A DNA stretch of 64,000 nucleotides from Thuidium tamariscinum (lineage: Eukaryota > Streptophyta > Bryopsida > Hypnales > Thuidiaceae). The position numbers were made by a program, and so were the translations under genes. Positions 12,955 through 26,328 of this stretch are shown in pieces; within the stretch, counting starts at the first letter, position 1; each line of letters opens with the position of its first letter. The notes under the pieces were generated by a model. The model saw only the letters and a program-made list of their open reading frames with translations, was not told the DNA's origin and did no database searches. The stretch is from contig OX344755.2 of the NCBI GenBank assembly GCA_947034885.2, forward strand, positions 25,055,052 through 25,119,051, in the 5' to 3' direction.

Positions 12955-15452
12955 CTGAAAGCGACCCAAAGTTTATTAGCTTACTCATACTTATAATCTT
13001 TGCCTCATGAGAGCATGGACCCTCAGTCCGCAGCACCGGTAAAAACCCAGAACCTACTACTTGTATTGGCGTACCAACACTAACCAATTGTGACAGCCCA
13101 ACGTAGCATGAATACTGGCCACAGTAGCGTCCGTCCAACATAATGTGCATCATTAGTTGAAAGGTCAGTAATTTTCTGAAATAACTCATGATTCAACAGT
13201 TACTCATTTAAATGTACATTGTGATTTATTGTTAGAAGGTCCAGAAATATAGTTCATTTCCTCAACACATAGGAAACGGCTAAGAAGCAGAATTGATTAC
13301 ATATGTTCTTGAGAAGTAAAGCTCATGAATATCAAGCCAGCGTCTTTCAGAGAACCCTCTCACGTCCAAAAACATTTGTTGCATCTCCAAAACCTGCTTA
13401 AAGGTCCTGGTGTTTGAGAAACAAGAGTTTCAGGTGAGGATCGATCGTCGGCAAGAAGCACCGTTCGGTTGTACACACATACACGACTTCGAAACAGTCT
13501 CACTAAAACTAAGCTTGTCGTAAATTATATCCGTCAACCATAAGCACTACTGACTAAATCAAATATGCTCCAGAAATAAGGAGCTCAGACTCCATTGTGA
13601 AACCTCAGTCATTTCCAGGCACTCAAAACCCACCACAAGGCCCACGACGTATGTCCTTGTTCAATACCACGTACCTCTTTAATACGGAGAGCAACTGATA
13701 AAAAATCCTTGCCGCGGGCAAGCTTGACAAGTCATAAAGAGGCCGCTCCGCATTCAAAAGGATGACACAACAGCCTAACAATTAAAGTTCTCTTGCTGAG
13801 TAGCACATAAAGTAGCCGAGGAAGAAGGGCATTCTGGACAGCACAATGCGCTGTCTGGACCGTAGTAACAGTTGCAAACTTTCATAATTGGCCAGTGCAA
13901 CTAGTTCAGTGGATCCTACATTATTGATATTATCTCCAACTCCGCAGTTACACCACAATCTTCTCTAGTTTTCAGTCTCATGTAGTTGCTCCCTGAAACA
14001 TCACGAATGTAAACTGAGGTCAAAGTCCTCTCTTCAACATTTGCATCCATGACCATAATGACAAAAAGGAAAACAAAAACAACAATTTAAAGAAAATCAA
14101 AACTAGTCGCACCAACCAAATGTTCTTTACAAAGGCTGCTCAGGGCAATTTTAAGCCCAACCATTTCAAATTTGGTACAGTTTACTCTTTAATCTAAACA
14201 GCAGCCTCTGTCAAAAACAGGATCATCCTCTCTATGCATCAAGTGGACCTCGTAGGATCAAACCTAAGTATCGATACTAATAAAAAAAGGATTCACATTG
14301 TGTAGTAGCAAAATTCCGTACTCTAATTCCTCCCGCCTGTCAAAAGCAACGCAGGTCCAAATGTCCAAACCCTACAACCCTCGCTTCCAAAAATGATACG
14401 GCTCGGTCTAGAAGACCAGACAACTCGAATGGCAGATACAGAGGCTCCAAACTTCTTCAGAGCTTACCACAACATAAGCTACATCTAAAAAATTCCTTCC
14501 AACCTAAACAGATTAAAAAAACTGTACATTTCGGCTTCTAAAACCATCGCGGGATCATAGCCACAATGCCGCCCCTGTAGTGCTGAGTCCAGTATCTGCA
14601 TCCAAGCTCCTCATTCCCAACCCCGAACCCTCCAAAAAAGCTTCTAAACTCCGCACCTGGAAATGCCTCGTAATTGAATTTACCAAAATTAAACCTCAGA
14701 GCTGCCAAGACGGATTGCGTGACGTCAAATCTATCACACACGACGAGCTCAAAACGAATCAAGAGCAAACTCTACAGAGTGGACGTCCACGCCCTATTAC
14801 TCAGTCGGAAAAAGCTGATTCCATGGAGGATTTGCCTTCAGTAGAGGAGTTCACGGACAACGTGCAGATATCGAGGTTCCGAACTATTTCACGGCTTTAC
14901 CGCAAACAGAGCTAGAGCATCACTCTACCCGAACCTTCTTCCAACTCAAAGTGACAAAATGGTCTCATATCTCGTCTAGAACCGTCGCGAGATCACATAG
15001 CAACACCGCCAGCCCTGCAATGACCAATCCCTCCATCTGAACTCATTCCCAACCTCCAAAAGCGAATTAAACTCTGCCCAGAGAAATGATCTCTCCACGC
15101 TTGTTTTCGGCAACACTAACCCTCCAACCTCGGACACCACAAATGGCTTTGAATCACGTCAGAGCGATCGCAAACAACGAGCTCCATACCGAATCCAAAG
15201 TAAACTCTACGATCGGCGTCACTTCCTAACTAAATGGTCCGAGCTCAAAATTATACATCCAATCCGAGCTCAACGATTCGTCGACAACCTTGCTAAGAGC
15301 GGGCAGCAGGCGAGACGAAAACCGAGGGGCAGGGAGGGGAAGTAGCAACGCGAAACACGCAACGCAAAAAGCACCTCAAATTCAAAAATCACTGCCGAAA
15401 AAAAAATGAAGAACTGGCAGCAGCAAGCAGCACAATCTCTTGAAACATTCAC
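12955..15452 (-). other. Leader intron of the fucosyltransferase gene
   Basis: About 2.5 kb with no supported coding exon and no recognised repeat. The donor (gtgaat at 15452) and acceptor (tttcag before 12954) both fit consensus. Open frames here, including 14580-14915 on the plus strand, show no recognisable domain. Confidence 0.45.
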
Positions 15453-15720
15453 CTAGACGATGCTCTCCACGGACATCGCTACGGAGCCTGTCGACGAATT
15501 CCTTCGACGCACCATGACAGCACCATGGCGGGTGAGCTCGTCGATGACGAGGTCGAAGTCGCTTGCTGCAACAAAGTGGATCTGCCAGTACATCTGAGTG
15601 CAGATCTGGCGATGGATGGGTCGAATATGGGAAAAGAAATGGACTCGGAGTGTCGCCCGGATCATGGAAATTCGGGCGATACAAAGGCTCCCTCCCGCTC
15701 ACTGCTTGATTTTAGGGTTA
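15453..15720 (-). other. Putative 5'-untranslated first exon of the fucosyltransferase gene, with upstream ORFs
   Basis: On the minus strand the sequence CATCGTCTAG is followed by a consensus donor gtgaat at 15452. That donor pairs with the acceptor before 12954 to make a leader intron of about 2.5 kb. No ATG in frame with the main CDS was found in this exon. Two short overlapping upstream ORFs do occur: one starts ATGGTGCGTCGAAGG and ends at the TAG of the splice site. The 5' limit is arbitrary because the transcription start is not visible. This is inference from splice signals and composition. Confidence 0.5.
15711..15720 (-). promoter_or_regulatory. Telo-box-like motif near the fucosyltransferase 5' end
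   Basis: The minus strand reads TAACCCTAAA, matching the plant telo-box core AACCCTAA except at its edge. It lies close upstream of the predicted leader exon. Function is inferred from the known placement of such boxes near transcription starts. Confidence 0.3.
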
Positions 15721-18036
15721 AGCCCAGCTTCGCTGTGGTGAAGACGACGGACTCTGATTGCTTCGTTCGTCGTCTGGATGGATTTTGGTGGATGAATTAA
15801 TCTCGCCATCTCCTTGTGTTGAATGGGCGGTAAAGCAATGGTAACTTAAGTTACTGCTGGCTGGGTGAGTTGAAGGCTTGCCTGTTCCCATCTGGTGGAC
15901 CAGCGACCAAGGAACCACGAACCAGGACTTTTTATTGGCTGTGGACTGAACCATGAGGACCGAACCGGAGGACCATTGCCGGGCACTGACAAAAGCTGAA
16001 TGTGAATGTCAAGAAGATTGAGTATTTGAGTAACTGTAAATTTAATTAATTACTTTAAAAGAAGGTTTGAGTACAGTAATTGCACCTAATCCCAATCCTT
16101 TCTAAAATTGATCCAATCCTTGCTTGAAATGTAATCATTCTTTTGGAATATTGCAAAGAAAAAGGTATATATTTCTCCAAGATATTTGGAAGATGATAAA
16201 TGGGGTTATTGCTTTCAATAAAAAGAGACAATGGAGTTGTCAAGGTTTGAGCCAATAATAGAGGGGATTATTAGAAAATGTCAAAAGGAACCTCCAAGCA
16301 TCAATCAATAATGTTGTGTTACTCATGCAAATGTCATTTTCTTATGGAAATGACCATTAAAAAAAATTAATGCAATGTCTTGAAGATGCATAAAGAACAC
16401 TCTTTCGATATTCAATAAGACTCAACAAAAAATTAAGCAATTTTATGATTGAAACATTGCTAAGTTGTTTATTTCTGTGCAATTAGACATAGGTACTTTA
16501 AGATATTATTTAGAAAGCAAAGTAATACTACATGAACAATTGAAAGACCCCTATAGCATAATTGCTTGTTCTATTTATTTTTGATTGTGTAGAAAGTGAT
16601 GTAGATATTCAATAGAGTGAAGAAGCTATCTTCATCTACAAGTATGAATTAATCATCTAAAGTAAATTTATTTATTCATCCTAATTTATCCAAGCATCCA
16701 AAAATAGTAGTATCATCTTGAATTTTATAAGCAATGCATCAATTTTATCTATAAAGAGTTGAATTTGCATCTAAATATTTCTCGAACAAACATTTTATTT
16801 TTTAGTAAGAAACTAATATTATACCAAATGATTTTCTCCCAATGGACTCATTGAAGCTCAAGGTATTAAACCCATTGCAAGCTAAAAGACTATCTTATTT
16901 TGTTGGAATGGATGAATTTTAAACTATTTTTTCACATAAGATAAACACAAGTGATGGAGATAATTATTACTATTGTATTTTTTCAATTTTTATGATTTAT
17001 TGACATGTTATACTCAGATATCACCAAAGAGTCACTTGGACGTTCAAACTCAATGAAAAAGCATCTGTAATGGTCAATTATATCTCATTTTAAATGCCCA
17101 ATGTAGCTTCATTTTTACACTAACATGTAGTCAAAGAAGTACAATAATATTTATAAGACTCCAATATACAATTAAAGTATTATCACATAATAAAATAACT
17201 GTTCTTTCAACAAAGAACTTAGTCAATAGTTTCTTTCTCAACAAAAAAACCTCAAGCATCTCCAAAATTCTACTCAAAATTCTCTTAATTATTTAGATTT
17301 ATTATGTGACTATAAAAAGCTTAAAATATTTCTATTTTCATTGATAAGGTGAACTTGATAAGGGATTTTATTTTGTCAGCAACTATAAAATCTCTTCTCA
17401 CAATAAAATTTGACATTCCTTTTGGATTTAATTTTCATCATTAACCAAAAAAAACTCAAAAGATAGAATGTAGTTTGCATATTATTGCCATGAGAATTGA
17501 AAATTTTCAATTCTATATTCAAGATAATATTAGAAATTTAGTGTTTTATATCACTTTGTACCTCCTTTGAGTTAAGATTTTTTAGTATTAATTTCAAGAA
17601 TATTTTCTTTGAAATATTTTAGATGCAAATATGTCCATTTTAGAATGAAGCACGTGTTAGTAATTAAGAGATCATTTCTAGAGTTTAGGTAGAATATGGT
17701 TGGATTAATTTTTATGTAAAATTTATGTTCACTCAACATTGCATTGAAATCTTTTGACCTCATCAATAGGAGTAATCACACCCTCTTCACAACCCCACAC
17801 TTCTTTAGAAAATGGAAAGGTGATCCTGGGAAACAAGAGTCAATGGGGTCTTATGTTGGGTAGAGAACGTGTGACCCCCCTTTGGAAGGGGTTGAGTATG
17901 GAGATTCAATATGTAGATAATTAGTTTCATCTTCTAGTTGGATGAAATGATTTAGCTAGTTTCCGAGACTCAATTGAATGGAAGCTCTACCAAAAACAAA
18001 GCAAGTTCTTTTGAAGACAATGCTAATACCAATGAT
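15721..18036. other. Intergenic, no gene seen
   Basis: The part near 15.7-16.0 kb is GC-richer and probably contains the promoter of the minus-strand gene. The rest is AT-rich unique-looking sequence with no open frame that resembles a known protein. Confidence 0.4.
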
Positions 18037-18260
18037 GCAAGTATGTGAGCATAGAAATGTGAGCCTATGATCCTTGAGCCTATGTATAAGTAAGTATCCT
18101 ACATTCATTGAAGGTGTTTATAACATAAACACCCATGATATAGGTGTTTAGAACATAGATACACTATAACCATTGAGGTGTCTATAATATAGACATCTAT
18201 ACTATAGGTGTATAGAATTCTAGGCTCGTAGGCTCATACTTTCTATGCTCACATACTAGC
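18037..18260. mobile_element. Small MITE with 9-bp flanking near-duplication (Mutator-like)
   Basis: The 224-bp element has inverted ends: GCAAGTATGTGAGCATAGAA at the left and TTTCTATGCTCACATACTAGC-type sequence at the right. Inside are repeated GAGCCTA and AGGTGT(T/C)TA motifs. The flanking 9-mers ACCAATGAT and AACCATGAT agree at 7 of 9 positions, which suggests but does not prove a Mutator-type duplication. Confidence 0.55.
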
Positions 18261-18796
18261 AACCATGATGCTAACACCATCAAGGACAACATAAGCTCCA
18301 CTAAAGATGAGTTTGAAATGGGCAAGTGATGAGTAAAACTATGGAGTCATTAGATTAAAACTTTTGTTCACAAATCATTCTCTATGCCTATTATTTACCT
18401 CCATAGCAAATGAACAGACATAGGAAAGATTTTGCATACTTGGTTGTAATTTTCTCCCTTAAAATGATTAAGTTTGAATTAATTTGATGTACTATACATA
18501 TGAGAAGGAGATTTTACGCTATGACTTGATCCAATATTTATGAAAATTTAAATAAATACTATACTTGGCATAGTTGTGTATGTTGCTTGATTAAATGTAG
18601 ATTCATTCAAGTTGAACCTTAAGAAATTTATATTTGTAGCCCTATTGTATTAAATAGTGGTACTTGAAAATTGATAATAATTGTGTAGATAGTATGTGGT
18701 TAAGTGCATCTACAATGCATCCTCAGCAAATAAGCCTTGTAACATCAAATGGAGGGCCATTCTACATGCCTCGTATAGTATTGGTATTTTCTTTGA

Positions 18797-19876
18797 GGGA
18801 CATTGCAAAAAACTTTGACTACTTTTGTAGCACTTTGCAAAATTTGTTCTTGTCCAATGCTATAACTTTTGATTGATGAATCCAATGCCCAAATCAAAAG
18901 ATTATTTTTAGAGTTTTTGATTGCAATCATATTCTATATTTTTCAAAAAAATTTAAAAATCATTTTACATTTAAAAGTTATTTTTGTTAATTTGTCACAC
19001 TTTCAAGATTTGAGGTCTTTAATACTATTGAGTAGTTTAAAGTAATGATTTTTAGTTGAAATTTTTTTGGTATGTTTTTATAGTAAGTAGAAATGTCCCT
19101 ACCAAAGGACATCTAAAAAAACATTATTCTATGACCTCTACATTAGTGCAAATAGGCCTCCCTTGTGCGCACACACTTCAAAACATTAGAAATGGTTTTG
19201 AGCTCATTTTTTTAGTCAAACCTCATCACCAAGAAGTCTTTTCAAATGACCAATTTTTAATTTTGTTCCAAAAAAAATTTCCTATTTTTTACAAATTAAA
19301 ATGTCCATGTATGTATTTTGTAGGACATGTTCTTAGACATTGCATTCTAGTAAAGAAAATACATACATGGACGTTTTAATTTGTAAAAAATAGTAAAAAC
19401 AATTTTGAACAAAAATAAACATTGTTCATTTGAAAAGACTTCTTGGTGATGAGGTTTGACTAAAAAAATGAGCTCAAATCCATTTCTAATGTTTTGAAGT
19501 GTGTGCGCACAAGGGAGGCCTATTTGCACTAATGTAGAGGTCATAGAATAATGTTTTTTAGATGCCCTTTGGAAGGGACATGTTTACCTACTATAAAAAA
19601 ATACCACAAAAATTTCAACTAAAAATCATTACTTTAAACTACTCAATAGTATTAAAAAATCCAAATCTTGAAAGTGTGACAAATTAACAAAATTAACTTT
19701 TAAATATAAAATGATTTTTAAAAATATTTAAAAATATAGAATATGATTGCAATCAGAAACTCTAAAAATATTTTTTGGGTTTGGGCATTGGATCCATCAA
19801 TCAAAAGTTATAGCACTGGACAAGAACAAATTTTGCAAAGTGCTACAAAAGTGATCATTGTTTCTTGCAATGACCC
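18797..19876. mobile_element. Fold-back MITE C1 (family C), near-complete palindrome
   Basis: The 1080-bp element is made of two inverted arms of about 520 bp around a short centre near 19.34 kb. It is flanked by a TTGA duplication (18793-18796 and 19877-19880). The ends follow the GGGTCATTGCAAGAAACA pattern. The same predicted peptide (starting MTSTLVQIGLPCAHTLQNI) appears on the plus strand in the left arm and on the minus strand in the right arm, which shows the inverted structure directly. It is non-coding as far as I can see. Confidence 0.85.
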
Positions 19877-19880
19877 TTGA

Positions 19881-21500
19881 ACAAAATGACCTAATGTAAA
19901 GTTAGCAATCCAAACATCAAATGAACATTTTTCTATTATAAACCCAAAAAAAAATCTTCATTATAAAAAGGCTTTTCATAGAAACAAGGAAAGGTTGCAT
20001 TGATTAGCACATATAGCAATGCTTGAAAAGCATTGACAATAATGATTATTTCCTAAAGGGCCAACTCATAGGCCCTTGATATTTTGCAAATCAACAGTCT
20101 TGAGTAGTCGGATATCAAAGCCGTGGAATTGGAGGCCCCAATGATGGTTGCATTGTAGCTCAAATTTAAATAAAAATTTGTCTACATCCAACACAATATT
20201 GATATTGTGTATGTTTCCAAAAGGATTGCAAATGCTTGAACAATTGTCAAATAATATAGAAATTGTAGATATGTTTGAGAAAGATTATGTGCAATCAGGT
20301 AGACAAAGCATATGAGAAATTTCCAACTATTTAAGGCTTGGGTTTGTATAAAATCTTATTCACTATTTTGTATTTTTTTCATGTATTAATAGAGGTCATC
20401 TACTTACCAATGAAATCTTGTACAATTGTAATAATTTGTTGTACAAGAGTGATGGAAAAACATGGTGTAAATCTATTTGATAAGCAGTGTCCATTTGAAC
20501 CCTCAAGAATTAAGAGAACATAATGTCTATTCTTCAATTTCAATGCCAAATTTTTGGCAGGGTGAAATAAATCTCATATTTTGGAACATGGGATCTTGTA
20601 ACATAACAAGTTGGCATGTTTATCTCATTTTCAAATATTCAGAATTTCAATGTGAAAATTATTTTAAATTTCATTTAAAAATATATAATATTATGCAAAA
20701 AAGTACCAAACATAATACTTTTACAATGAAAAGAATAGTAGAGATGGAAGAAAATATTCTCTTTAATATTTTTAGTTTTTGATCTACGCCAAGAAATTGG
20801 ATCTAGAGAATTTTTTTAAACTTTGTATTTTTAGCAATATCATAAACATACAAGGTTCAATATGGTGTGATTAAGAACTAAAATAATTAGAATGATTCCA
20901 AACTTTTGAAGATGTTACAAACAATATCTTAGGGAGGTCACTTTGTCTTATATTTTGTAACCACATGTGTTAACTACACATTTGATTGGGGTCTATTTAC
21001 CTAGTGATTATGATTTTAAGGGACCCTTTTAGTAGAAAAAGCTACATGATCTTAATTTGAAGCACCCAATAGGTAATTATAAATGAAAATCTAGCTTACT
21101 TTTTGGCATGCTATAGTATTTATAAAGTTTAGGAATTTAGTTTTGTTTGATGATGAAGGATTTCAAGATGAATGTTTGGCCTGAAAACATACAACATACA
21201 AAAAATTTGAATCAAATTCAAAAGCAACATGAAACAAACAACAATTAATTAACAATTTCACACTAAACTTCTTGAATAACTAGAGAGTAGTCACTTTGAT
21301 TTCTAAAGTGTTTTTTCTATCATTAAAATATTTAGATGAAGTTGCACTTGAAGTGATCTTTTGACAAGTTAAATTGGCCATCTTTGTGTGTAGCTAGATT
21401 TACATAACAAATTCTTTTGGTTTAAAGTCAAATGACTTTAATCCCTTAAGGACCAAGGTCTATATTTGCCAAAAGAACACCCAAAAATGTGATTGCTATT
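19881..21500. other. Intergenic, no gene seen
   Basis: AT-rich. Short open frames at 20338-20523 and 20477-20782 show no recognisable domains. Confidence 0.35.
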
Positions 21501-21504
21501 TTAA

Positions 21505-22448
21505 CCCCTAAATGTATTTGACTATGTTTTGCCAAAAACACTTCAAAACTGCCACTTCTAGTACAACAGCAAAATATATATTTTTTTTAATTTTAAAACA
21601 AATGTAACCGTAGGATCTTATATTAAACTAGTTTGAGAATATGTGGAAAAAATTTCAGAAATTTCCACCGTATAGATTGCAAGATAATAGTGTTTGAATT
21701 GTCAAAAATGCTTTTTTTGTCCCTGCGAAAATCCGGGCAGCTGCACTTCAGTAGTTCACTTTTGTATGAAAAAAAGTCCAAAATGGTTGTTACTCTTTCG
21801 ATTCATTCTTTTAGTCAAGTTAGCTACATGCCTAAAAAAATTCAAATCATTTGGAGTTCTACAACATGTAGAAAACAATTAGTAAGTAGAAAGAGGTAGA
21901 AAATGAATCAAAATATTAAAATAGTAATAATTAATTTTTGAAATTGAAAATTTCCAATCCCAATGGTTGTAATGTTGTAATAGACAATCTTCACCTAATG
22001 TGTTTATTTTTTTTCAAAAATATTAAAAATTGAGTAAAATAATGGACTTCAAAGTTTATTTTGGAGTAGAGATTCCATAACTTCCCACAAACTACCTTCA
22101 AACTAAAACTCCCATAACTTTCATTTCACAAATCAAAATGGAATAATTAAAAGCTTTCCAAGTAGATAAAAATCTAAAGAATGAATTTCAAATTTCAAAT
22201 TTTTAAAAAAGTGATTTTTGAAGAAGTTTTTTCAGCTGCCCGGGCTGCCCGCCGAGCAAAAGAAATCACATATCATGCAATAACTTTTTATTCATGTTGT
22301 CAAAAGTTATGAAAATTGTTGGGCCTTAAAGCTACTCCTCGGACACACTTTGTATGAGAATTTCAAAGAAAAAAAATAAAAACTCCATTCGTAGTGAGCT
22401 GCCCAAAATTGCTATGTTGCCAAAAAAAGCAGTTTGGGCATTTAGGGG
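21505..22448. mobile_element. TTAA-flanked MITE D1
   Basis: The 944-bp element lies between TTAA at 21501-21504 and TTAA at 22449-22452. Its ends are CCCCTAAATG and CATTTAGGGG. It contains GC-rich patches such as GGGCAGCTGC and GCCCGGGCTGCCCGCC. It is collinear with D2 and partly with D3. There is no transposase frame. TTAA targets together with CCC...GGG ends are the hallmark of piggyBac and are also seen in Sola3; assignment is inferred. Confidence 0.75.
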
Positions 22449-22452
22449 TTAA

Positions 22453-23141
22453 AGAATCAAAAAAAAATTTAAACTATCTTTTTGCACATCTAAACATAGG
22501 ATCTTATACTTTATTACTATGAGAGTGTATGAAAAGAACTTCAAAAGTTTTGACTGAACAAATTGCAAAATATCTTTGTTTAAAGTGGAAAAAAAAGTTT
22601 TTTGAGCACATTGCCGAGATGCCAGATTGGATTAATTGACTCTGGACCTTGTTTTTTGTATTATATAGTTTTGAGCTATAAATATTTTTGGTGGAAAATT
22701 CAATTGAGGGTCTAGGAAAAAGGAAAAAAAACTTTAAAGCTTAATTTATTTCCTTTAAAAAATTGTTGAGTAGAAGAAGGTATAAAATAGAAGGAAAATC
22801 AAAATTATGTATATCTTGAAGATAAAATTAAAATGCACTAATAACAATAGTGAGATTGTTCTAAACAACAAAATAAACTATGTAGAAATTTTTTTCTTGA
22901 AAATTTGTAAAAAATAAATTTCATAATAAAATCTACAAGTAATTTATTCAAGCAGACAATGAAATTGTTGAAATAACAAGATTGTTCATAACTTTTTCAT
23001 AACAAATCCAAATAAAATGAATCAAAACCTTCCATGTAGAAAAAATATAATCTATGAGAAGAAATCTTTCTTTTTTAGAACTCAAATTTTAAATTTTTTG
23101 GGGGTTTAGAGTTTAGGCAACTCCTCCTCACAACTAAACAT
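22453..23141. other. Intergenic, no gene seen
   Basis: AT-rich. The left part repeats phrases also found near family D elements (ACTTCAAAAGTT, GCCGAGATGCC), possibly older mobile-element debris. Confidence 0.3.
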
Positions 23142-23655
23142 GTTGGGAGATTTTGTATATCTTTCTTTTGGTAGTTCATTTGAACTTGAAATTTGGAGCA
23201 CATATTATCAACATAGAGATGACTTCACAAAAGAAATTCATGGTAAAAAACCAATTTTTCAGCCCTTGGGAGGGTGTCAAAGTTGGCAATTGTGAAAATT
23301 TTCTCAAAACTACACCTGTTGGGAGATTTCAAATATCTTCTTAAAAAAAATTTACCTTGAAATTTTTTATACATATTAAAAACATAGAGATTGTTTCATG
23401 ACAAAAATTTCATAGAAAAAAAAAATTCAATCTTTGGGAGGCTGTCAAAGTTGGCAACAGTGAAAAAATTTCCACAGCTACCAATGTTGGTAGATTTTGA
23501 ATAACTTTTTTTTGATGAATTTTTTGGCCTTGAAAGTTGTAATTCATATTTTTAACTTAAAGATGATGCTGTGGTATAAATTTCGTGGTAAGATACCAAT
23601 TTTTGAGCTCTCATGAGGCTTTCAAAGTTGGCAGTATTAAAAATTTTCTCACTAC
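23142..23655. repeat. Three diverged tandem units of about 170 bp
   Basis: Units begin near 23142, 23318 and 23486, each with GTTGG(G/T)AGATTT. Each ends with a phrase like CTTTGGGAGGCTGTCAAAG followed by a TTGGCA(A/G) motif and a run of TTTTCTCA or TTTCCAC. Periods are about 176 and 168 bp. Units are clearly diverged, so this is an old duplication. Confidence 0.65.
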
Positions 23656-24297
23656 AAATTCGAAAACGACATTTTGATTGGTACCCCACTGTACAAGCAC
23701 TTGCTGGAAGCACTACTCTCCACTGGTGCTAACCGCCCTTGAATGGAATGAACTTGCCACTAGGCCAACCCATCACAATCTAGGTCTCACAATTTGGGAC
23801 TCACAGTGGGATTCATTCACTAAGACACAAATCAATCGGAACTCACCAATTGGGATGATACATACATGGCCTAGTGTGGAGTGGGACACCATCCAACTAG
23901 TATCAAGGAGTGCACAAGGACTTCATGGTAACACATAAGTCATGGTGAGACTCCAAAACCAACTTCACCACCCATGGCCACTTTGGCTCACCATGGCACT
24001 ATTTGGGAGGGAGGAGGGAGACCACACCTCTTTATGGTATTTTCTATAGGATTCAATAGACTCCCTCCACCTTAAAGGTCTCCAAAAACATCTAAGACAC
24101 CTATCTTAGAAGATCACCTATTTCCACATTGTTTTTCCAAAATTGGGCCCCAAAGGCCTCTTGAACTTCCGAACGAGATAATTTTTTTGCTTTGGACTCT
24201 AAATCTAGAGTGCAACCCTATTTTCTTGATTTAAATTTTTTGAAGATCATTGTGGACTACTTACTTTATTCAATCCAACAATTATTGAAGAAGTTAT
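23656..24297. other. Intergenic, no gene seen
   Basis: A moderately GC-richer block (23.68-24.06 kb) with no recognisable protein. Could be remnant of a retroelement, but no LTR, primer site or domain was seen. Confidence 0.3.
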
Positions 24298-25030
24298 TGG
24301 TGAATGCAAGAAACACTTGTACTTTTTATTGTGTTCTGTCACATCTTAGTTTCTAATTTGTTTTTTGGCCATAACTTTTTATTTTAGCTCCAAATGACTC
24401 AAAATTTATAGAAAATCTACTCATAACTATTATATACCTTACCTAATTTTTGATGATTTTTAAAAAATAATTTACTATTTTTAAACATCCCCAATAATTT
24501 CTCACAATGGATGAGATTTAGGGATTTTTTAGCACCTCATTTGTTATGCGAAAGAAAGCATCAAAAATTTTGCTCTCAAGATCTGAACTCCTTAAAAATT
24601 CTATTTGAACCCCCCAAAAAAAATTTGAGCTAGAATTTTGAAAGAATGGTCTCCTAATAGACTATTAGCTATTGTCTAAAGAAAATTTTAAAATACTTAT
24701 TTTTATGTGGTGTTAGTAGAAGTCCATGAAGAGAGCTTCTTTCTACATTTTTTTAAATCCTACAAAACATTATTTTGGTGAGTTTTTTGGTCAAAACTCA
24801 TCACCAAAAAGTCTTCTCAAATGCACACTATGTATGTATTTTTTTAAATCCTATTTTTTACAAATTAATATGTTAGAAGTTGTATTTTCTTCACTAGAAC
24901 TTTGGACATAGAATTCACATAGAATTCCAATGAAGAAAATACAACTTCTAACATTGTAATTTTTGCTAAATCCTTTTAGAAACATTGTAGTTCTACAATA
25001 GTGACTTGTCATGTCATGCAATGAAGAGGG
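24298..25030. mobile_element. Degenerate family A element (A3), reverse orientation
   Basis: It starts with GGTGAATGCAAGAAACACTT and then follows the reverse complement of the right half of A1/A2, including TTTTTGGCCATAACTTTTTA and GCTCCAAATGACTCAA. The far end is too diverged to place exactly, and no target duplication could be shown. Confidence 0.55.
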
Positions 25031-26328
25031 CACACCTGTGTCATGCTCCATTTTTAATAATGTATTGGGACAATCTTGGAACTTCTATCAACATATCTAA
25101 ACCCTTATGTATCAATTCTTGAACACACCTATTCTATTCAAGGCCATATATTTTTTCATTACACCTATAGTTTAGAATCATGAATAGTAGCCTATGCACC
25201 TATGGCTTTAAAAAATCTACTCTTATTCATTTCAAGTCAAAAAAATACATTCTCAATTGTCATAGATTTCTTTTTTATTTTCCTTTCAACAAATTTTTTT
25301 TGGAAACAAATCATTCGGTCCTTATTCCATAGATCAAATTTTCTCCTTCCATGCTCTTTTTTTGAGCTTCCTTCTTTTATACTTGCTTTGAAGTCTAGTA
25401 TCATACACATCCCACTTATTGTATACCTTTACTTATTGTGCATGGCACCACATTGGGCAATGCCATTTATTAGGCACTTTTAATCTCAATTGTCAAATCA
25501 TCTTGTGTAAAATCTCAACCTTCTAATGTTTCTCATATTCAAAAATATTATTAGTTTTATTACATGATCATAAACTTAGGCAATTCTAGATTAATATTCA
25601 TTGAAGAAGCATTGAGGAAAATAATATAACATATCAACGGAAAAAACAAATAACAAGTAGTTCTATATTCAATTCAATGATATAAATATCATATATTTAA
25701 TAAATCATAAGAAGAATTTTGGAGGCCTTTAAAGACTATTTCACACACATTCACCATGCTATGAACCCATCATTGCTTGTCGGATTAAAAAATAGTTAAA
25801 AAATCTATATTAAAATTTTAAAAACTATTTTTTTAAAATAATTAAATATTAATTAAATATTATTATCTGATGTGGCGATGGTTTGGCCACATCAAATGAC
25901 TTATGTGGTAGAATTCAATGAGTTACCACAATCCTAAAACTTGTTGTCTGCCAAAGGTAGAGCTTGAAGCAAAGAAATCCTCTGATGTTGTTTGTGTCAA
26001 TTTGCTTTTCTTTAATTGTTTGTTTCATTAGTTATAATGAAGTCTACAAAATCTAGCACTCTCCAATAAATTGCTTAATTGGTACCATTAGAAAATTCTC
26101 TACAATAAGGGATGCACAAGCTTTTTTTTTGTCGCATTTGGGCCTATAGTGTAAAAGCTTTTGAAATTTTGAAGTTCTTTACGAATAAAAAAATTTTAAA
26201 AATCAATTTTACTTCCAATGTGGCAACAACACAAGGCACACTAGTTATAAGTAATTTCACATTATTTATTATAAAGTTCCAAAAGTAATCTTATTATTTT
26301 TTATTCTATTATTTAGGATTACCTATTT
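25031..26328. other. Intergenic, no gene seen
   Basis: AT-rich. Around 25.78-25.91 kb a TAATTAAATATTAATTAAAT tract next to a GATGTGGCGATGG phrase resembles the centre of family F elements and may be an F fragment. Confidence 0.3.

Noticed and set aside
15525-15800. Plus-strand open frame of 91 codons
   Set aside because: It lies antisense to the predicted leader exon of the fucosyltransferase gene and shows no domain.
19056-19544. Two similar open frames on opposite strands, possibly a small gene family
   Set aside because: They are the same sequence read from the two arms of fold-back element C1; no start context, introns or domains.
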